A stretch of 61,145 nucleotides of DNA from a virus. The notes beneath the pieces were generated by a model. It was not told where the DNA came from, did no database searches, and saw only the letters and a list, made by a program, of their open reading frames with translations. Below, piece by piece: positions 34,430 through 42,318 of this stretch. The position numbers and the translations under genes were made by a program. The DNA is taken from IMG/VR virus record IMGVR_UViG_3300027844_000688, positions 1 through 61,145 of that record; one strand, given 5' to 3'. Each line of letters opens with the position of its first letter. Position 1 is the stretch's first letter.

Positions 34430-34713
34430 TCTGGATCTCCCTGCGTGGTGTCGTTCAGATATGGTTGAAGGGCTGTCTCGGCGGTCGTGATCTCATTCTC
34501 GATATCGGAGACAGCCTTGGTGTATCGACCAGACAGGCTTTCAATAGCCTTATCAAGCTGGTCAGGCTCGATCTTGCGGTCTCGACACTCACGTTCTACG
34601 GTTTCCAGGGATTGCTGGGCGCTCTCCAGCCTTCCCTTCATACGCTGAACCTCGGAAGCGAGTTTATCCCTACGTTTGACAGCATCTTCTAATCGGCGGT
34701 GTACTTCATCCAT
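34426..34713 (-). CDS. Short coiled-coil protein, possible detached Rad50 arm
   Basis: 95 residues, almost wholly heptad-patterned: 'HRRLEDAVKRRDKLASEVQR', 'GRLESAQQSLETVERECRDR', 'AIESLSGRYTKAVSDIENEI'. It lies inside the recombination cluster, between the Cas4-like nuclease and the clamp. It could be the ascending or descending coil missing from the split Rad50, or an unrelated oligomerisation factor. No metal hook or catalytic residues. Confidence 0.65.
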   Translation of the reverse strand: MDEVHRRLEDAVKRRDKLASEVQRMKGRLESAQQSLETVERECRDRKIEPDQLDKAIESLSGRYTKAVSDIENEITTAETALQPYLNDTTQGDPE

Positions 34714-34733
34714 GTGGACCTCCTACGCATTAG

Positions 34734-35681
34734 CTACCCCCCACCCGGGGACTTTGACCCCCCGCCAGACAGGCCAAACTCAATAAGACCCTCGGCACCA
34801 TCAAACAGGTCTGTTGTATTCTTCGGCTTACGTCGATTCTGTTTCCGCTGTGCCTGCCTCGCATCACAAACATCCTCATAGTCACAGAGGCGGCACATAC
34901 TGGGAACCGGGACTGGATCAAACTTCTCCTTGTGTATCTCTTTACGGACACCTGCGGCTCGTTGGGCGAGTCCCTGCAAGTCCTCTTTCGAGAAGTCCAC
35001 CCAATCCACACCTGCATCTTCTGTCCCGTCTTCCTTGGGCGTCCCATATGGGTAACGGAAATACACGAACCCAATCCTGTCGGGGGATACATTGTGGGCG
35101 AGATAAAAGCACAGGGCATACCAACGAAGCTGGTCTGGGTCTGTGTACCGACCCTTGTGGACCGAGTTCTTCCCATCGAGGATCGTGATGCCTGTGTCCT
35201 CACGTCGGATGATGTAATCAGCCCTGCCACCGATGGGGGTGTACTTGTTCACGTAAGCAACCAGATCGACCTCGGACCGGGCGTAGGGTCCAACGAAGCG
35301 GTTGTGCTTCACAGTGCCAATAAACCCGGTCACTCCGTCGATACAGATCTGGAGCATTTCTGCCCGAGTTGGGGCCATTCGAGGATCAATATAGTGTTGT
35401 GCGATCTCGAAGGTGAACTCACGCCGGGTCAACTCTTTGAGGCGGTACACCAAGCCCGCAGGCTCTCTCCAAAGCTCATCGTTGTAGAAGGTCTCGGTCA
35501 CCTTGGCGATCACGATGCCCATCAAGGCGTGATGAGTGGATCTCTTATGGGGCTTGGGTTTCTTCTTTCCCGGCCCTGCCCCAAGGTCAATAGCGCCCCA
35601 CCCGCAATACCAGAGGAACTTCTGGGGACAATCTTCGTAACGACGAAAGTTAGTCCAATACAGCGTAAATGGTTTGTCCAA
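34734..35681 (-). CDS. Cas4/RecB-family Fe-S exonuclease
   Basis: 315 residues from a TTG start at 35681 with AGGGG about seven bases upstream; the longer open frame only shadows the SbcD gene. PD-(D/E)XK core: Glu137, Asp155 ('GGRADYII'), 'ITILDGKNS' (Asp169, Lys171) and 'PDQLRWYALC' (Gln184, Tyr188). Four cysteines, one before the core (Cys18 'RYEDCPQKF') and three after (263, 266, 272 in 'CRLCDYEDVC'), match the Fe-S cluster of Cas4 and AddB nucleases. A 5' or 3' single-strand exonuclease in recombination is expected. The C-terminus is basic. Confidence 0.82.
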   Translation of the reverse strand: MDKPFTLYWTNFRRYEDCPQKFLWYCGWGAIDLGAGPGKKKPKPHKRSTHHALMGIVIAKVTETFYNDELWREPAGLVYRLKELTRREFTFEIAQHYIDPRMAPTRAEMLQICIDGVTGFIGTVKHNRFVGPYARSEVDLVAYVNKYTPIGGRADYIIRREDTGITILDGKNSVHKGRYTDPDQLRWYALCFYLAHNVSPDRIGFVYFRYPYGTPKEDGTEDAGVDWVDFSKEDLQGLAQRAAGVRKEIHKEKFDPVPVPSMCRLCDYEDVCDARQAQRKQNRRKPKNTTDLFDGAEGLIEFGLSGGGSKSPGGG

Positions 35682-35691
35682 CTTGCTTCCC

Positions 35692-36672
35692 CTATTGAGC
35701 CTGTTCCAAGTAGAGGATGGCCTGCTCCCGAACTTCCTCTGGAATATCTGGCAGACCCCGAATGATGTCCAGCAAAGAAGTCTGGGTGTTGGAGGCCAAG
35801 GTCTCCTTGATGGACTCCACAAAGAAATCCATCGCCGCAGTACGAGCCTCTGTACGCACTCTACCGTCGAGATCAAAAACTTCGGCGGCGGGGAGAACAT
35901 TCAAATCACGGCGTTCAATACTCACACCAGACGCCTCGAAAGAGAGAACGACACAGGCTGGTTTGCGGTCCAAGTCATCTTGGATCAACGCCCCTCGACT
36001 CAAGCTACCGAGATTCACAACCTGCTTACCGGGAGCAATCTCTGTAATGCCCTGGTCCTTGTGCCAATGCCCGAACAACCAAACATCGGGATCAAGGCCA
36101 GCCAGATCTGCATACTTCACGATGTCTTCGTTCTCAAACATCTGACCGCCCTTCGGGCTGGCAAGAACATGAGCCGCTACCACAAGGTAGTCCTCATCCC
36201 CCTTCTTGATGTTCTTGAAGCGGTCCATGTCGTACTTGGTCCCGTGGTATGGGATGCCCACAACACGAACTCTCGGTCGGAGCTTCGTCCCGGGCGAACC
36301 AAATACCGCCTCGTATTCGTCGTATAAGCGGCGGAAGACACCCGTTGAATACAGCACCCCCAAAGGCTGCTGGTCCAGATAAGAGTAGTCACCGTAGATA
36401 CAATCATGGTTGCCGATGTTGGCATAGACCGGGCAGGGATATTCGGCGTGGAGATCTGCCACCGCCCGAACGAGGCTGTGGCTGTTCCTGCTTGGACTCT
36501 TGAGGTCAAAGAAGTCGCCGCCGTCAATCACCGCTTCGGCTTTGACCTCTTTGGCAATCTCTCCGATCTGCCGGAGCTTCCCCAGGATCGTCTCCCGCCA
36601 ATCATCTGTACGAGATTGGGGGGATCTATCCGATAGATGTACGTCTGTTCGCCAAACAAGTGTCACGCCCAT
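35692..36672 (-). CDS. sbcD: SbcD/Mre11-like nuclease
   Basis: 326 residues from ATG at 36672 (GGGAG six bases upstream). Calcineurin-type metal ligands in order: 'TDVHLSDRSP', 'AVIDGGDFFD', 'YANIGNHDCIYG', 'VVAAHVLAS' and 'DVWLFGHWHKDQG'. This is the Mre11/SbcD double-strand-break nuclease, comparable to T4 gp47. It lies between the two gene halves of its Rad50/SbcC partner. The C-terminal helices after residue 260 probably bind the Rad50 coil base. Confidence 0.88.
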   Translation of the reverse strand: MGVTLVWRTDVHLSDRSPQSRTDDWRETILGKLRQIGEIAKEVKAEAVIDGGDFFDLKSPSRNSHSLVRAVADLHAEYPCPVYANIGNHDCIYGDYSYLDQQPLGVLYSTGVFRRLYDEYEAVFGSPGTKLRPRVRVVGIPYHGTKYDMDRFKNIKKGDEDYLVVAAHVLASPKGGQMFENEDIVKYADLAGLDPDVWLFGHWHKDQGITEIAPGKQVVNLGSLSRGALIQDDLDRKPACVVLSFEASGVSIERRDLNVLPAAEVFDLDGRVRTEARTAAMDFFVESIKETLASNTQTSLLDIIRGLPDIPEEVREQAILYLEQAQ

Positions 36673-36725
36673 TGTGTTCTCCCATGCAACACTTGTTCTA
36701 CTCGGAACAACCCAAAACACGCCCC

Positions 36726-37028
36726 CTAATGGACGGCGATTTGTGGTGTCCTCAAGAGAGTGGCAAAGGCGGGCGTTTCTTCACCGACCCAAGCCCCGAG
36801 CGTGTTGAACTCAAAGAACTCGACGGCTTCCGCATGTGTCATCTGATCCCGTTCGGTCAGAATCTCAATGCAACGGTTCTTATCGTACAGAGCTATCGGG
36901 GGTCGCCCGAACTGTTCAACGTATCCAATCAAGGCATCTTCATATCCATCGGCCAGGATCAACTCCAGGCGAGATACTTCTTCAATGACATCTTCCGGCC
37001 ATACTGCGTAGGCGTCCTTTGTACCCAT
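36726..37028 (-). CDS. Widespread conserved small phage protein, unknown
   Basis: 100 residues. The C-terminal half 'PPIALYDKNRCIEILTERDQ', 'MTHAEAVEFFEFNTLGAWVG', 'EETPAF' is a pattern I recognise from many unrelated phages ('..cydyd.cIeiLm...m..eeAiEff.fN..GayvGe.tP.f'), but its function is not established. It sits between Mre11 and the Rad50 N-terminal half, suggesting co-expression with recombination functions. Confidence 0.75.
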   Translation of the reverse strand: MGTKDAYAVWPEDVIEEVSRLELILADGYEDALIGYVEQFGRPPIALYDKNRCIEILTERDQMTHAEAVEFFEFNTLGAWVGEETPAFATLLRTPQIAVH

Positions 37029-37049
37029 GTCCCAACCCTCCCAAACGGT

Positions 37050-38117
37050 TCAGAACACAGTACCGCAGACAGGGCACTCTCCGTGATCCCCAAGCAAATC
37101 CTCTACCGCCTTATCGGCGGAAGATCGTTCTGTGTCCGTGGTTTCGATGTCTTTCTGGGTATCTATTATTTGGGCACGCACGATGAGTATACGATCTCGC
37201 AACGACCGCAGATCGACCAATGTAGACGCCATGTTAGTAGCGGCCACGACTGACCCATTGAAGTTGGGAACCGACGCCTCATCGATACCCGTCAGACTTT
37301 CAACCGCCTGCCGAGAATCCTGCAAGCGGGTGCGTAGACCACGCATCTCTTGAAGCTCCTTCAAGAGATCGTAGAGATCCCACCGTGGGATCTTGATCTC
37401 ATCAACCCCGGCGAGATGCTCAACTTCAGATGTAGCCTTCACCCAAGCGGCGTGCAGGTCCGTGACCTTGCCTATGACCCCATGAAGATGCGCTGCCTTC
37501 TCGATGGAACCTTCAATGCCGCTCGACTGGTCAATGACTTCATCCAACCCCTCATAGGTCTCAAGCTCTCCCACCAGGGATTGCTCATCGGTGCGACGGA
37601 CCTTGAGGGTGCTGGAGGCAGAACGGCGGTCAGACTCGGAAGTCTTCAAGGCTCGGTTCAAGGCACCGACCCGTTCCACGTCAGACACAGCTTCCGCAAT
37701 CACCGATCCTGGCTGATCCACAAGGAACGCCACATCAACGATCTGCCGTGCAACTTGAGGCCAGATGGGCTGACCGCCTGCCACAATAGGTCTAATGTCG
37801 AGAGCCGCCACCTCGGGGGGAACTTCCCGCCCAGAATAGATGGGTTCACCGTCGTTGACGATGTATCGAGGCTTGATCTTCGGCCCCTTCTCCCAACACA
37901 CCTTCTCACCGGAATCAAACTCAATCTCCACCGATGAGTAGTCTGCCCCATGCCTGACGAACGATGTCCCCTTGGTGTTGGTGAAGACACCATGAATAGC
38001 CCGCATCAAGGCGCTTTTGCCCCGGTTGTTGCTCCCGGTAACAACAGTAAAACCATCGATCTCGATGCTACTGTCTTTGATACTCTGGAAGTTCTGTACC
38101 CGAACTCTAATCGCCAT
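37050..38117 (-). CDS. Rad50/SbcC N-terminal half ending at the zinc hook (separate gene)
   Basis: 355 residues from ATG at 38117. The N-lobe has 'IRVRVQNFQSIKDSSIEIDG' and Walker A 'GSNNRGKSAL' (28-37), then the Q-loop region and a long coiled coil (about 140-340). The protein stops four residues after the CPVC zinc hook (Cys348, Cys351: 'GECPVCGTVF'). Walker B, signature and D-loop are missing here and appear in the gene at 32660-33298. This is not an assembly frameshift, since five genes lie between the halves. I infer a two-chain Rad50. Confidence 0.87.
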   Translation of the reverse strand: MAIRVRVQNFQSIKDSSIEIDGFTVVTGSNNRGKSALMRAIHGVFTNTKGTSFVRHGADYSSVEIEFDSGEKVCWEKGPKIKPRYIVNDGEPIYSGREVPPEVAALDIRPIVAGGQPIWPQVARQIVDVAFLVDQPGSVIAEAVSDVERVGALNRALKTSESDRRSASSTLKVRRTDEQSLVGELETYEGLDEVIDQSSGIEGSIEKAAHLHGVIGKVTDLHAAWVKATSEVEHLAGVDEIKIPRWDLYDLLKELQEMRGLRTRLQDSRQAVESLTGIDEASVPNFNGSVVAATNMASTLVDLRSLRDRILIVRAQIIDTQKDIETTDTERSSADKAVEDLLGDHGECPVCGTVF

Positions 38118-38373
38118 TGGCCGCTCCACTCGTCTCTGGGGGCGTAAGCGAACGAGTCACAGAAGGTGAGGCATAAGGACACGCAGGGCATCCCAAGTAG
38201 GTGCATACCCCCACATCACCCGTAAGTTGGGCCATCTTCGCTTTCACTGTCACTTCACAGAGATTGGCCCCGCAGTTAGGGCACGTCATGTTCTTGTCTT
38301 GGCTGGCTTTCCACTCGGGAACACCAATCGGTTCCGGGTTTGGGAGCCCATAGTCTCGTAGGTTTTTGCTCAT
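38107..38373 (-). CDS. Small zinc-ribbon protein
   Basis: 88 residues. 'NMTCPNCGANLCEVTVKAKM' and 'VGVCTYLGCPACPYASPS' give CxxC pairs for one or two zincs. The last 10 bases overlap the start of the Rad50 N-half gene. Upstream, 38374-38409 is a short gap after recA's stop. Role unknown; probably a nucleic-acid or partner-binding ribbon. Confidence 0.65.
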   Translation of the reverse strand: MSKNLRDYGLPNPEPIGVPEWKASQDKNMTCPNCGANLCEVTVKAKMAQLTGDVGVCTYLGCPACPYASPSVTRSLTPPETSGAANGD

Positions 38374-38409
38374 AAGACCTCCTGTAAGTTTTACCCCCCA
38401 CAGCGGGTT

Positions 38410-39558
38410 TTAGACCCCCTCCAACCCATCGAACACATCAAGCTCTTCTTCCTCGGGAACGGTTCCATGCGCTTGACGCATCCCCATCTGGGCTTGGAGG
38501 TAAAGCTCTTCCAAGGCCCCTGGTGTAGCCTGGAGAACCTCACGGAACTTCTCGGACCCCTGACCCCGAATCTCTGTGCCGTCTGATCGGTGCCAAGAGT
38601 ACCAAGAGCCTGACTTCTTCAAGACCTTGTGGGCCGCTGCCACATCAAGGATGCTCCGAAGATTGTCTATCCCCTCACCCTGCCGGATGTAGAGAATCGA
38701 GTCGTGGTTCTGTTGGGGTGAAACCTTGCACTTCTCCAGCTTGACCTTCACCACGTTCCCGATGGTTTGATCCACCATCTTGTGGGACATCGGGTCGTAG
38801 ACCTTGCCCTTCTCCTGCTTGATCCGCTGGAGCTTGATCATCAGAGAGGCATAGAACTTCCATGCCTTGCCACCCTGAATGTTGGTGGAATCGCCGTAGC
38901 CCATCGTGTTGATCTTGTCTCGAATCTGGGCGATGCAGATCAGGGTAGTTCCCGTCTTCTGGGTCTTCACCTTGAACTTGGGGAGATACTTGGACCACTG
39001 ACGGGCAAGCTCTCCAATCGCAGATCGACGACCCTGCTCATCCACCTTCTCCGCCATCACGGCTTCTGGAACGGCTGCTCCAACAGAGTCGATGACAATG
39101 AGGTCCACCCCTGCATTGATCAGCACCCAGATGATCTTGATACCTTCTTCCAGGGTATCTGGCTGGTACAGCATGAACTTGTTGGGGTCGTTGATGGGAA
39201 TCCCGAGGTTGGCAGCGTAACGTGGCTGGATCTCGTTCTCCCAATCGATGTAGGCCACCGTCCCACCAGCGGCGATCACAGATACCGCTGCGGTCAGGGC
39301 CAGAGTTGTCTTCCCCGACGCTTCGTGACCGTAGATGCTAATGACCTTCCCGACCGGATAGCCAGGACAGATAGAGTCTGGCCCCCCAATCAAAGAGTCG
39401 AGAACGATACTCCCGGTTGCGATGTGGGGGATCTGGTCACGGGCATCGTCTTCCCCCAAAGGAACGTAAGCATCCGAATCCTTCAATGCCTTGTCGAGCA
39501 CCTCTTTGGCGCTGGACAACGCTGATTGTGCTACTTTTGCCTTCGTTCCTTTTGCCAT
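38410..39558 (-). CDS. recA: RecA/UvsX-type recombinase
   Basis: 382 residues. Walker A 'GHEASGKTT' (77-85), Walker B 'DLIVIDSVGAAVPEAVM', L2-region 'AQIRDKINTMGYGDSTNIQG' with the conserved GGKAWKFYAS that follows in RecA ('GG.alkfyas'). The C-terminus is acidic and ends 'EEEELDVFDGLEGV'. It forms the helical filament on single-stranded DNA for strand exchange. It is next to RuvC and the SSB candidate, a complete strand-exchange set. Length and order are as in bacterial RecA. Confidence 0.93.
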   Translation of the reverse strand: MAKGTKAKVAQSALSSAKEVLDKALKDSDAYVPLGEDDARDQIPHIATGSIVLDSLIGGPDSICPGYPVGKVISIYGHEASGKTTLALTAAVSVIAAGGTVAYIDWENEIQPRYAANLGIPINDPNKFMLYQPDTLEEGIKIIWVLINAGVDLIVIDSVGAAVPEAVMAEKVDEQGRRSAIGELARQWSKYLPKFKVKTQKTGTTLICIAQIRDKINTMGYGDSTNIQGGKAWKFYASLMIKLQRIKQEKGKVYDPMSHKMVDQTIGNVVKVKLEKCKVSPQQNHDSILYIRQGEGIDNLRSILDVAAAHKVLKKSGSWYSWHRSDGTEIRGQGSEKFREVLQATPGALEELYLQAQMGMRQAHGTVPEEEELDVFDGLEGV

Positions 39559-39560
39559 TT

Positions 39561-40223
39561 CTATCCCTCCGACCAGACCGACCAGAGGAAGAAGCGGTCT
39601 TCTTCCCTATGGATCAATCCAGGTTTTATAGTTTGACCAGCCTTCTTACCACGCTGGTATGTATGAATCTTGATGAACTGGTGCTTCTCTGCGGGAGTCA
39701 GATCCCCCTCCTGTAAAGTACCCTCAAAGAACTGCCAGAACCGAGCCGCAGCTAAAGCTGCCCAAAAGGCGTCTGCCTCGTTGTGGTTCCAACGGCCTTT
39801 GTTCCCAGCGTTCCTCTTGGCGGCTTCGACCATATCGCCCTTGAGCATCTTCCAGCCCTTCGGACGATCCAAGAAGTGTCGAGCGTGAACTTTGAGTTGG
39901 CCGGGAGAGAAGAACACAACGTCTTTCTTCTCCAGCTTCAATGCCTCGTTGGAGTAGAGGAACAGGCCGTACATGCCCTCACTCCACAGATCATTGAACA
40001 CAGGAGACTCAATACCAACCCGGTCCGGTTGGTATGTCTGGATCAACTCCCGCAAATGCTCCCGCATGTAGATGTACCGATCCACAAAGGGCATCTTCGG
40101 TGTCGTCTGAAAACGCCCTCGTTGTGGGCAGCGGCTTTGGCCTTCTGCCTCGGAATCATAGATTGCCCACCCGTAGTTGGTGAGCGATGGGTCGAGCCCG
40201 AGAACCAGCACAGCAGCCTCCAT
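39561..40223 (-). CDS. RuvC-like Holliday-junction resolvase
   Basis: 220 residues. RNase H fold with acidic residues in the expected spots: 'LVLGLDPSLTNYGWAIYD' (first Asp), 'DRVGIESPVFND' (Glu) and 'WNHNEADAFWAALAAARFW' (C-terminal Asp pair region). 'VVFFSPGQLKVHARHF' and 'GDMVEAAKRN' correspond to the linking helices. It should resolve branched DNA before packaging. It has a C-terminal extension of about 50 basic residues compared with bacterial RuvC. Stop and recA start are two bases apart. Confidence 0.85.
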   Translation of the reverse strand: MEAAVLVLGLDPSLTNYGWAIYDSEAEGQSRCPQRGRFQTTPKMPFVDRYIYMREHLRELIQTYQPDRVGIESPVFNDLWSEGMYGLFLYSNEALKLEKKDVVFFSPGQLKVHARHFLDRPKGWKMLKGDMVEAAKRNAGNKGRWNHNEADAFWAALAAARFWQFFEGTLQEGDLTPAEKHQFIKIHTYQRGKKAGQTIKPGLIHREEDRFFLWSVWSEG

Positions 40224-40230
40224 TAGACCA

Positions 40231-40265
40231 CGCCGTAGTTGGGGCCGGGTGCCCCAACTACGGCG
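40231..40265. promoter_or_regulatory. Perfect 15-bp stem-loop just upstream of the RuvC-like start
   Basis: CGCCGTAGTTGGGGC, loop CGGGT, and the exact reverse complement, filling most of the 48-base gap between the SSB stop and the RuvC ATG. No T run follows on either strand, so a simple intrinsic terminator is unlikely. An mRNA stability, processing or translation-control element that limits RuvC relative to the abundant SSB fits better. Confidence 0.7.
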
Positions 40266-40271
40266 AGAGGG

Positions 40272-41009
40272 CTACTCTGATAGGTTCAGGATGTCGTCCA
40301 GAAGATCGTCCACTTCCTCGGTGGTAGCAGACGTGTCAGTAGGCGTGGAAACCCCACCATCCTTGCCCAGCTTCTCTCGAATCTGGTCCAGGGTCAGATC
40401 ACGGGCAAAGTCGTCACGGATCGTTGATGCGACCACCAAGGCTTGAGCCAGGATCTTCTCCACCACTTCTGCCTTCTTGTCACCTGCTTCCACGAACTTG
40501 CGGAACAGGCTCTCACGGCACGGAGAGAGGTTCAGCTTCTTGAACTGTGCCTCGGTGCAGGTCACAGACAGATCGTGGCTGCCAAAGGGGAACTCTCGGT
40601 GGATGCTCGCCATCTGCTCGTACTTCGACTTGCCAAAGAACCACGGCAGAACCTCACACTCACCAGCGGCGATGCGAGCCTTGTCGGGGGTTCCATCGTC
40701 CTTGGTGGGCCAAACGATAGCGATGGTGCCAACGCCCATACGGGGCTGATCACCGGCCAGCTTGGTGTACTCGGAACCCTTGTTCAAGATGTACCCCACC
40801 TTCGGGATGTACGAACGGGGGCCACCGATGAATCGGGGGGTCTCGGCATCCATGTCGAGTTCACCCTCTTCCAGACCGGGCCACCAAACGAAGCTGACCC
40901 GATAGGTCTTGTCCAACTCCTTGGGGTCGAACCGCTTGTTGCCCTTAGACTTGACCGAGGAATCTCCGTCCCCAAAGCCAAACTCTGCATATCCTGTTGC
41001 TGTACTCAT
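40272..41009 (-). CDS. Single-stranded DNA-binding protein candidate
   Basis: 245 residues from ATG at 41009 with AAGGAG nine bases upstream. An OB-like core ('KTYRVSFVWWPGLEEGELDM', 'RFIGGPRSYIPKVGYILNKG', 'MGVGTIAIVWPTKDDGTPDK', 'REFPFGSHDLSVTCTEAQFK') resembles SSB-role proteins found beside recA in other large phages. The C-terminal tail 'EEVDDLLDDILNLSE' is the acidic, hydrophobic-ended peptide used by SSBs to recruit partners. It is separated from RuvC by a strong hairpin. It is not of the E. coli SSB sequence family, so the call rests on pattern and setting. Confidence 0.72.
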   Translation of the reverse strand: MSTATGYAEFGFGDGDSSVKSKGNKRFDPKELDKTYRVSFVWWPGLEEGELDMDAETPRFIGGPRSYIPKVGYILNKGSEYTKLAGDQPRMGVGTIAIVWPTKDDGTPDKARIAAGECEVLPWFFGKSKYEQMASIHREFPFGSHDLSVTCTEAQFKKLNLSPCRESLFRKFVEAGDKKAEVVEKILAQALVVASTIRDDFARDLTLDQIREKLGKDGGVSTPTDTSATTEEVDDLLDDILNLSE

Positions 41010-41103
41010 TTTTGCTATCTCCTTGCAGGCTGGTTGTGAAATCTTATCGTTCGGAAACGTGCCTGCACTCTTCATACTCTATGGGAGAGATATTCACCCC
41101 CCC

Positions 41104-41952
41104 TCAATCAAAAGTGCTGATCAAATCGTCCAGATTGAACCCTTCATCTGCGAATCGGGTGACGGGTGACGTAGAGGGTGGATCAATCCCCTGCTTCTTT
41201 GAGGGGAGGGTCTCCATCTCGATATCATCGAGGAACCCATCTACCTCTGCTTCCTCCGAAGTGGGGGGCAAGACCTCCGCTGCGGTAGGGGTCACATCCT
41301 CGGGCTTGGTCTTCGATTCTGGGGCGTCCTCTACATCGGGGGCGTCCTCTACATGGAACTCCCCCTCAACATTGTCGAGAAAGCCGTCGATGTCTGCCAG
41401 GGCATTGTGGCCTGCCATTAGATCAACATCGGTTCCTGGGACTACTTTTGATCCCCAATGAGAGCCAAGTGAAATCTCTTCTTGGCAGAGCTTGATCTGA
41501 TCCCGAAGACGCCCTTGGATGTCCTTCAAGTCAGTACGCTTGGCCTTGACCACGGTCATCACACCTTCGAGTTCGTGAGCCGCATCCTCGTAGATGATCT
41601 TCTCTTGGATCTCGGCTCGCATCTTCACAGATGCCATCGCCTCACGATCTGCGACGTTACGCCCCGCTCGAACTTCTGGGTCAGAAGCAAACAAGTCGTG
41701 TTTGGTAAGTTCAATGACCGCTTCGGCCTTGCGGAGCTTGTGCTTGAACCACTGGAGATCCTGGGCGACCGAGAGATACATCCGTTCTAACCGAGAAAGC
41801 AGAGCACGGACCTCATAGACCTTGGTGTTGATCCGCTTCGGACCAAAGGCCAACGGGTCGGCATCCAAAGCAACATCCATAGTGGATAAGGCCCCGTAAA
41901 CCTTTTCGACCCTCTCTTGATCAATGGTTGGCTTACGTTCCTTCTGGGCCAT
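41104..41952 (-). CDS. Coiled-coil protein with repeated acidic DGFLDD peptides
   Basis: 282 residues from ATG at 41952 (AGGAG seven bases upstream). Residues 1-165 are helical and charged. The tail has three SSB-tail-like peptides, 'IDGFLDNVEGEF', 'VDGFLDDIEMET' and the C-terminal 'FNLDDLISTFD', separated by Pro/Thr-rich linkers. The same type of peptide ends the SSB candidate encoded next to it. It may be an SSB- or recombinase-associated mediator. The 94-base gap 41010-41103 before the SSB gene shows a GATAAG-like -10 but no convincing -35. Confidence 0.65.
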   Translation of the reverse strand: MAQKERKPTIDQERVEKVYGALSTMDVALDADPLAFGPKRINTKVYEVRALLSRLERMYLSVAQDLQWFKHKLRKAEAVIELTKHDLFASDPEVRAGRNVADREAMASVKMRAEIQEKIIYEDAAHELEGVMTVVKAKRTDLKDIQGRLRDQIKLCQEEISLGSHWGSKVVPGTDVDLMAGHNALADIDGFLDNVEGEFHVEDAPDVEDAPESKTKPEDVTPTAAEVLPPTSEEAEVDGFLDDIEMETLPSKKQGIDPPSTSPVTRFADEGFNLDDLISTFD

Positions 41953-42280
41953 GTCCTGCTCCTTGTACCAAGGAGGCCATCTCGGATGCGATGAGATTGG
42001 CATAGCCTCGTTTGATTGAAATGATTTGGTCTCGGAAGAAATCATCCGAGACGGCACCGGAAACTTTGGCTTGCTCAAGCAAAGCCACGTCTGCCCGAAG
42101 TGCCAACATATGGGCACAGACCACAGCGTCAGAGGCGTACCCATCGATCTCTACCGTGAACTGAAGACCGAAGTCGTTGGTTTCAGTCTTCAAGGTACGG
42201 GTAACGGCCACCTCTCGGAGTCTCATAGAGTCTCGGAGGTGTTCAAAATGGGTCTGCTCTGTGGTCTTTTCGTCGCTCAT
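41933..42280 (-). CDS. Small conserved protein, unknown
   Basis: 115 residues; its end overlaps the next gene by 20 bases. A helical N-terminus ('THFEHLRDSMRLREVAVTRT') is followed by 'KTETNDFGLQFTVEIDGYAS' and helices 'VCAHMLALRADVALLEQAKV'. No motif for a function can be seen. It lies in the run between helicase and SSB. Confidence 0.6.
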   Translation of the reverse strand: MSDEKTTEQTHFEHLRDSMRLREVAVTRTLKTETNDFGLQFTVEIDGYASDAVVCAHMLALRADVALLEQAKVSGAVSDDFFRDQIISIKRGYANLIASEMASLVQGAGHGPEGT

Positions 42281-42318
42281 TCGGGCCTCTCTTTTGTCTA
42301 CCCTGCGGGTAACTAAAT

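Noticed and set aside
32660-38117. Split Rad50 as a sequencing frameshift
   Set aside because: Several complete genes separate the halves, each half has its own start signals, and the first half ends cleanly after the zinc hook.
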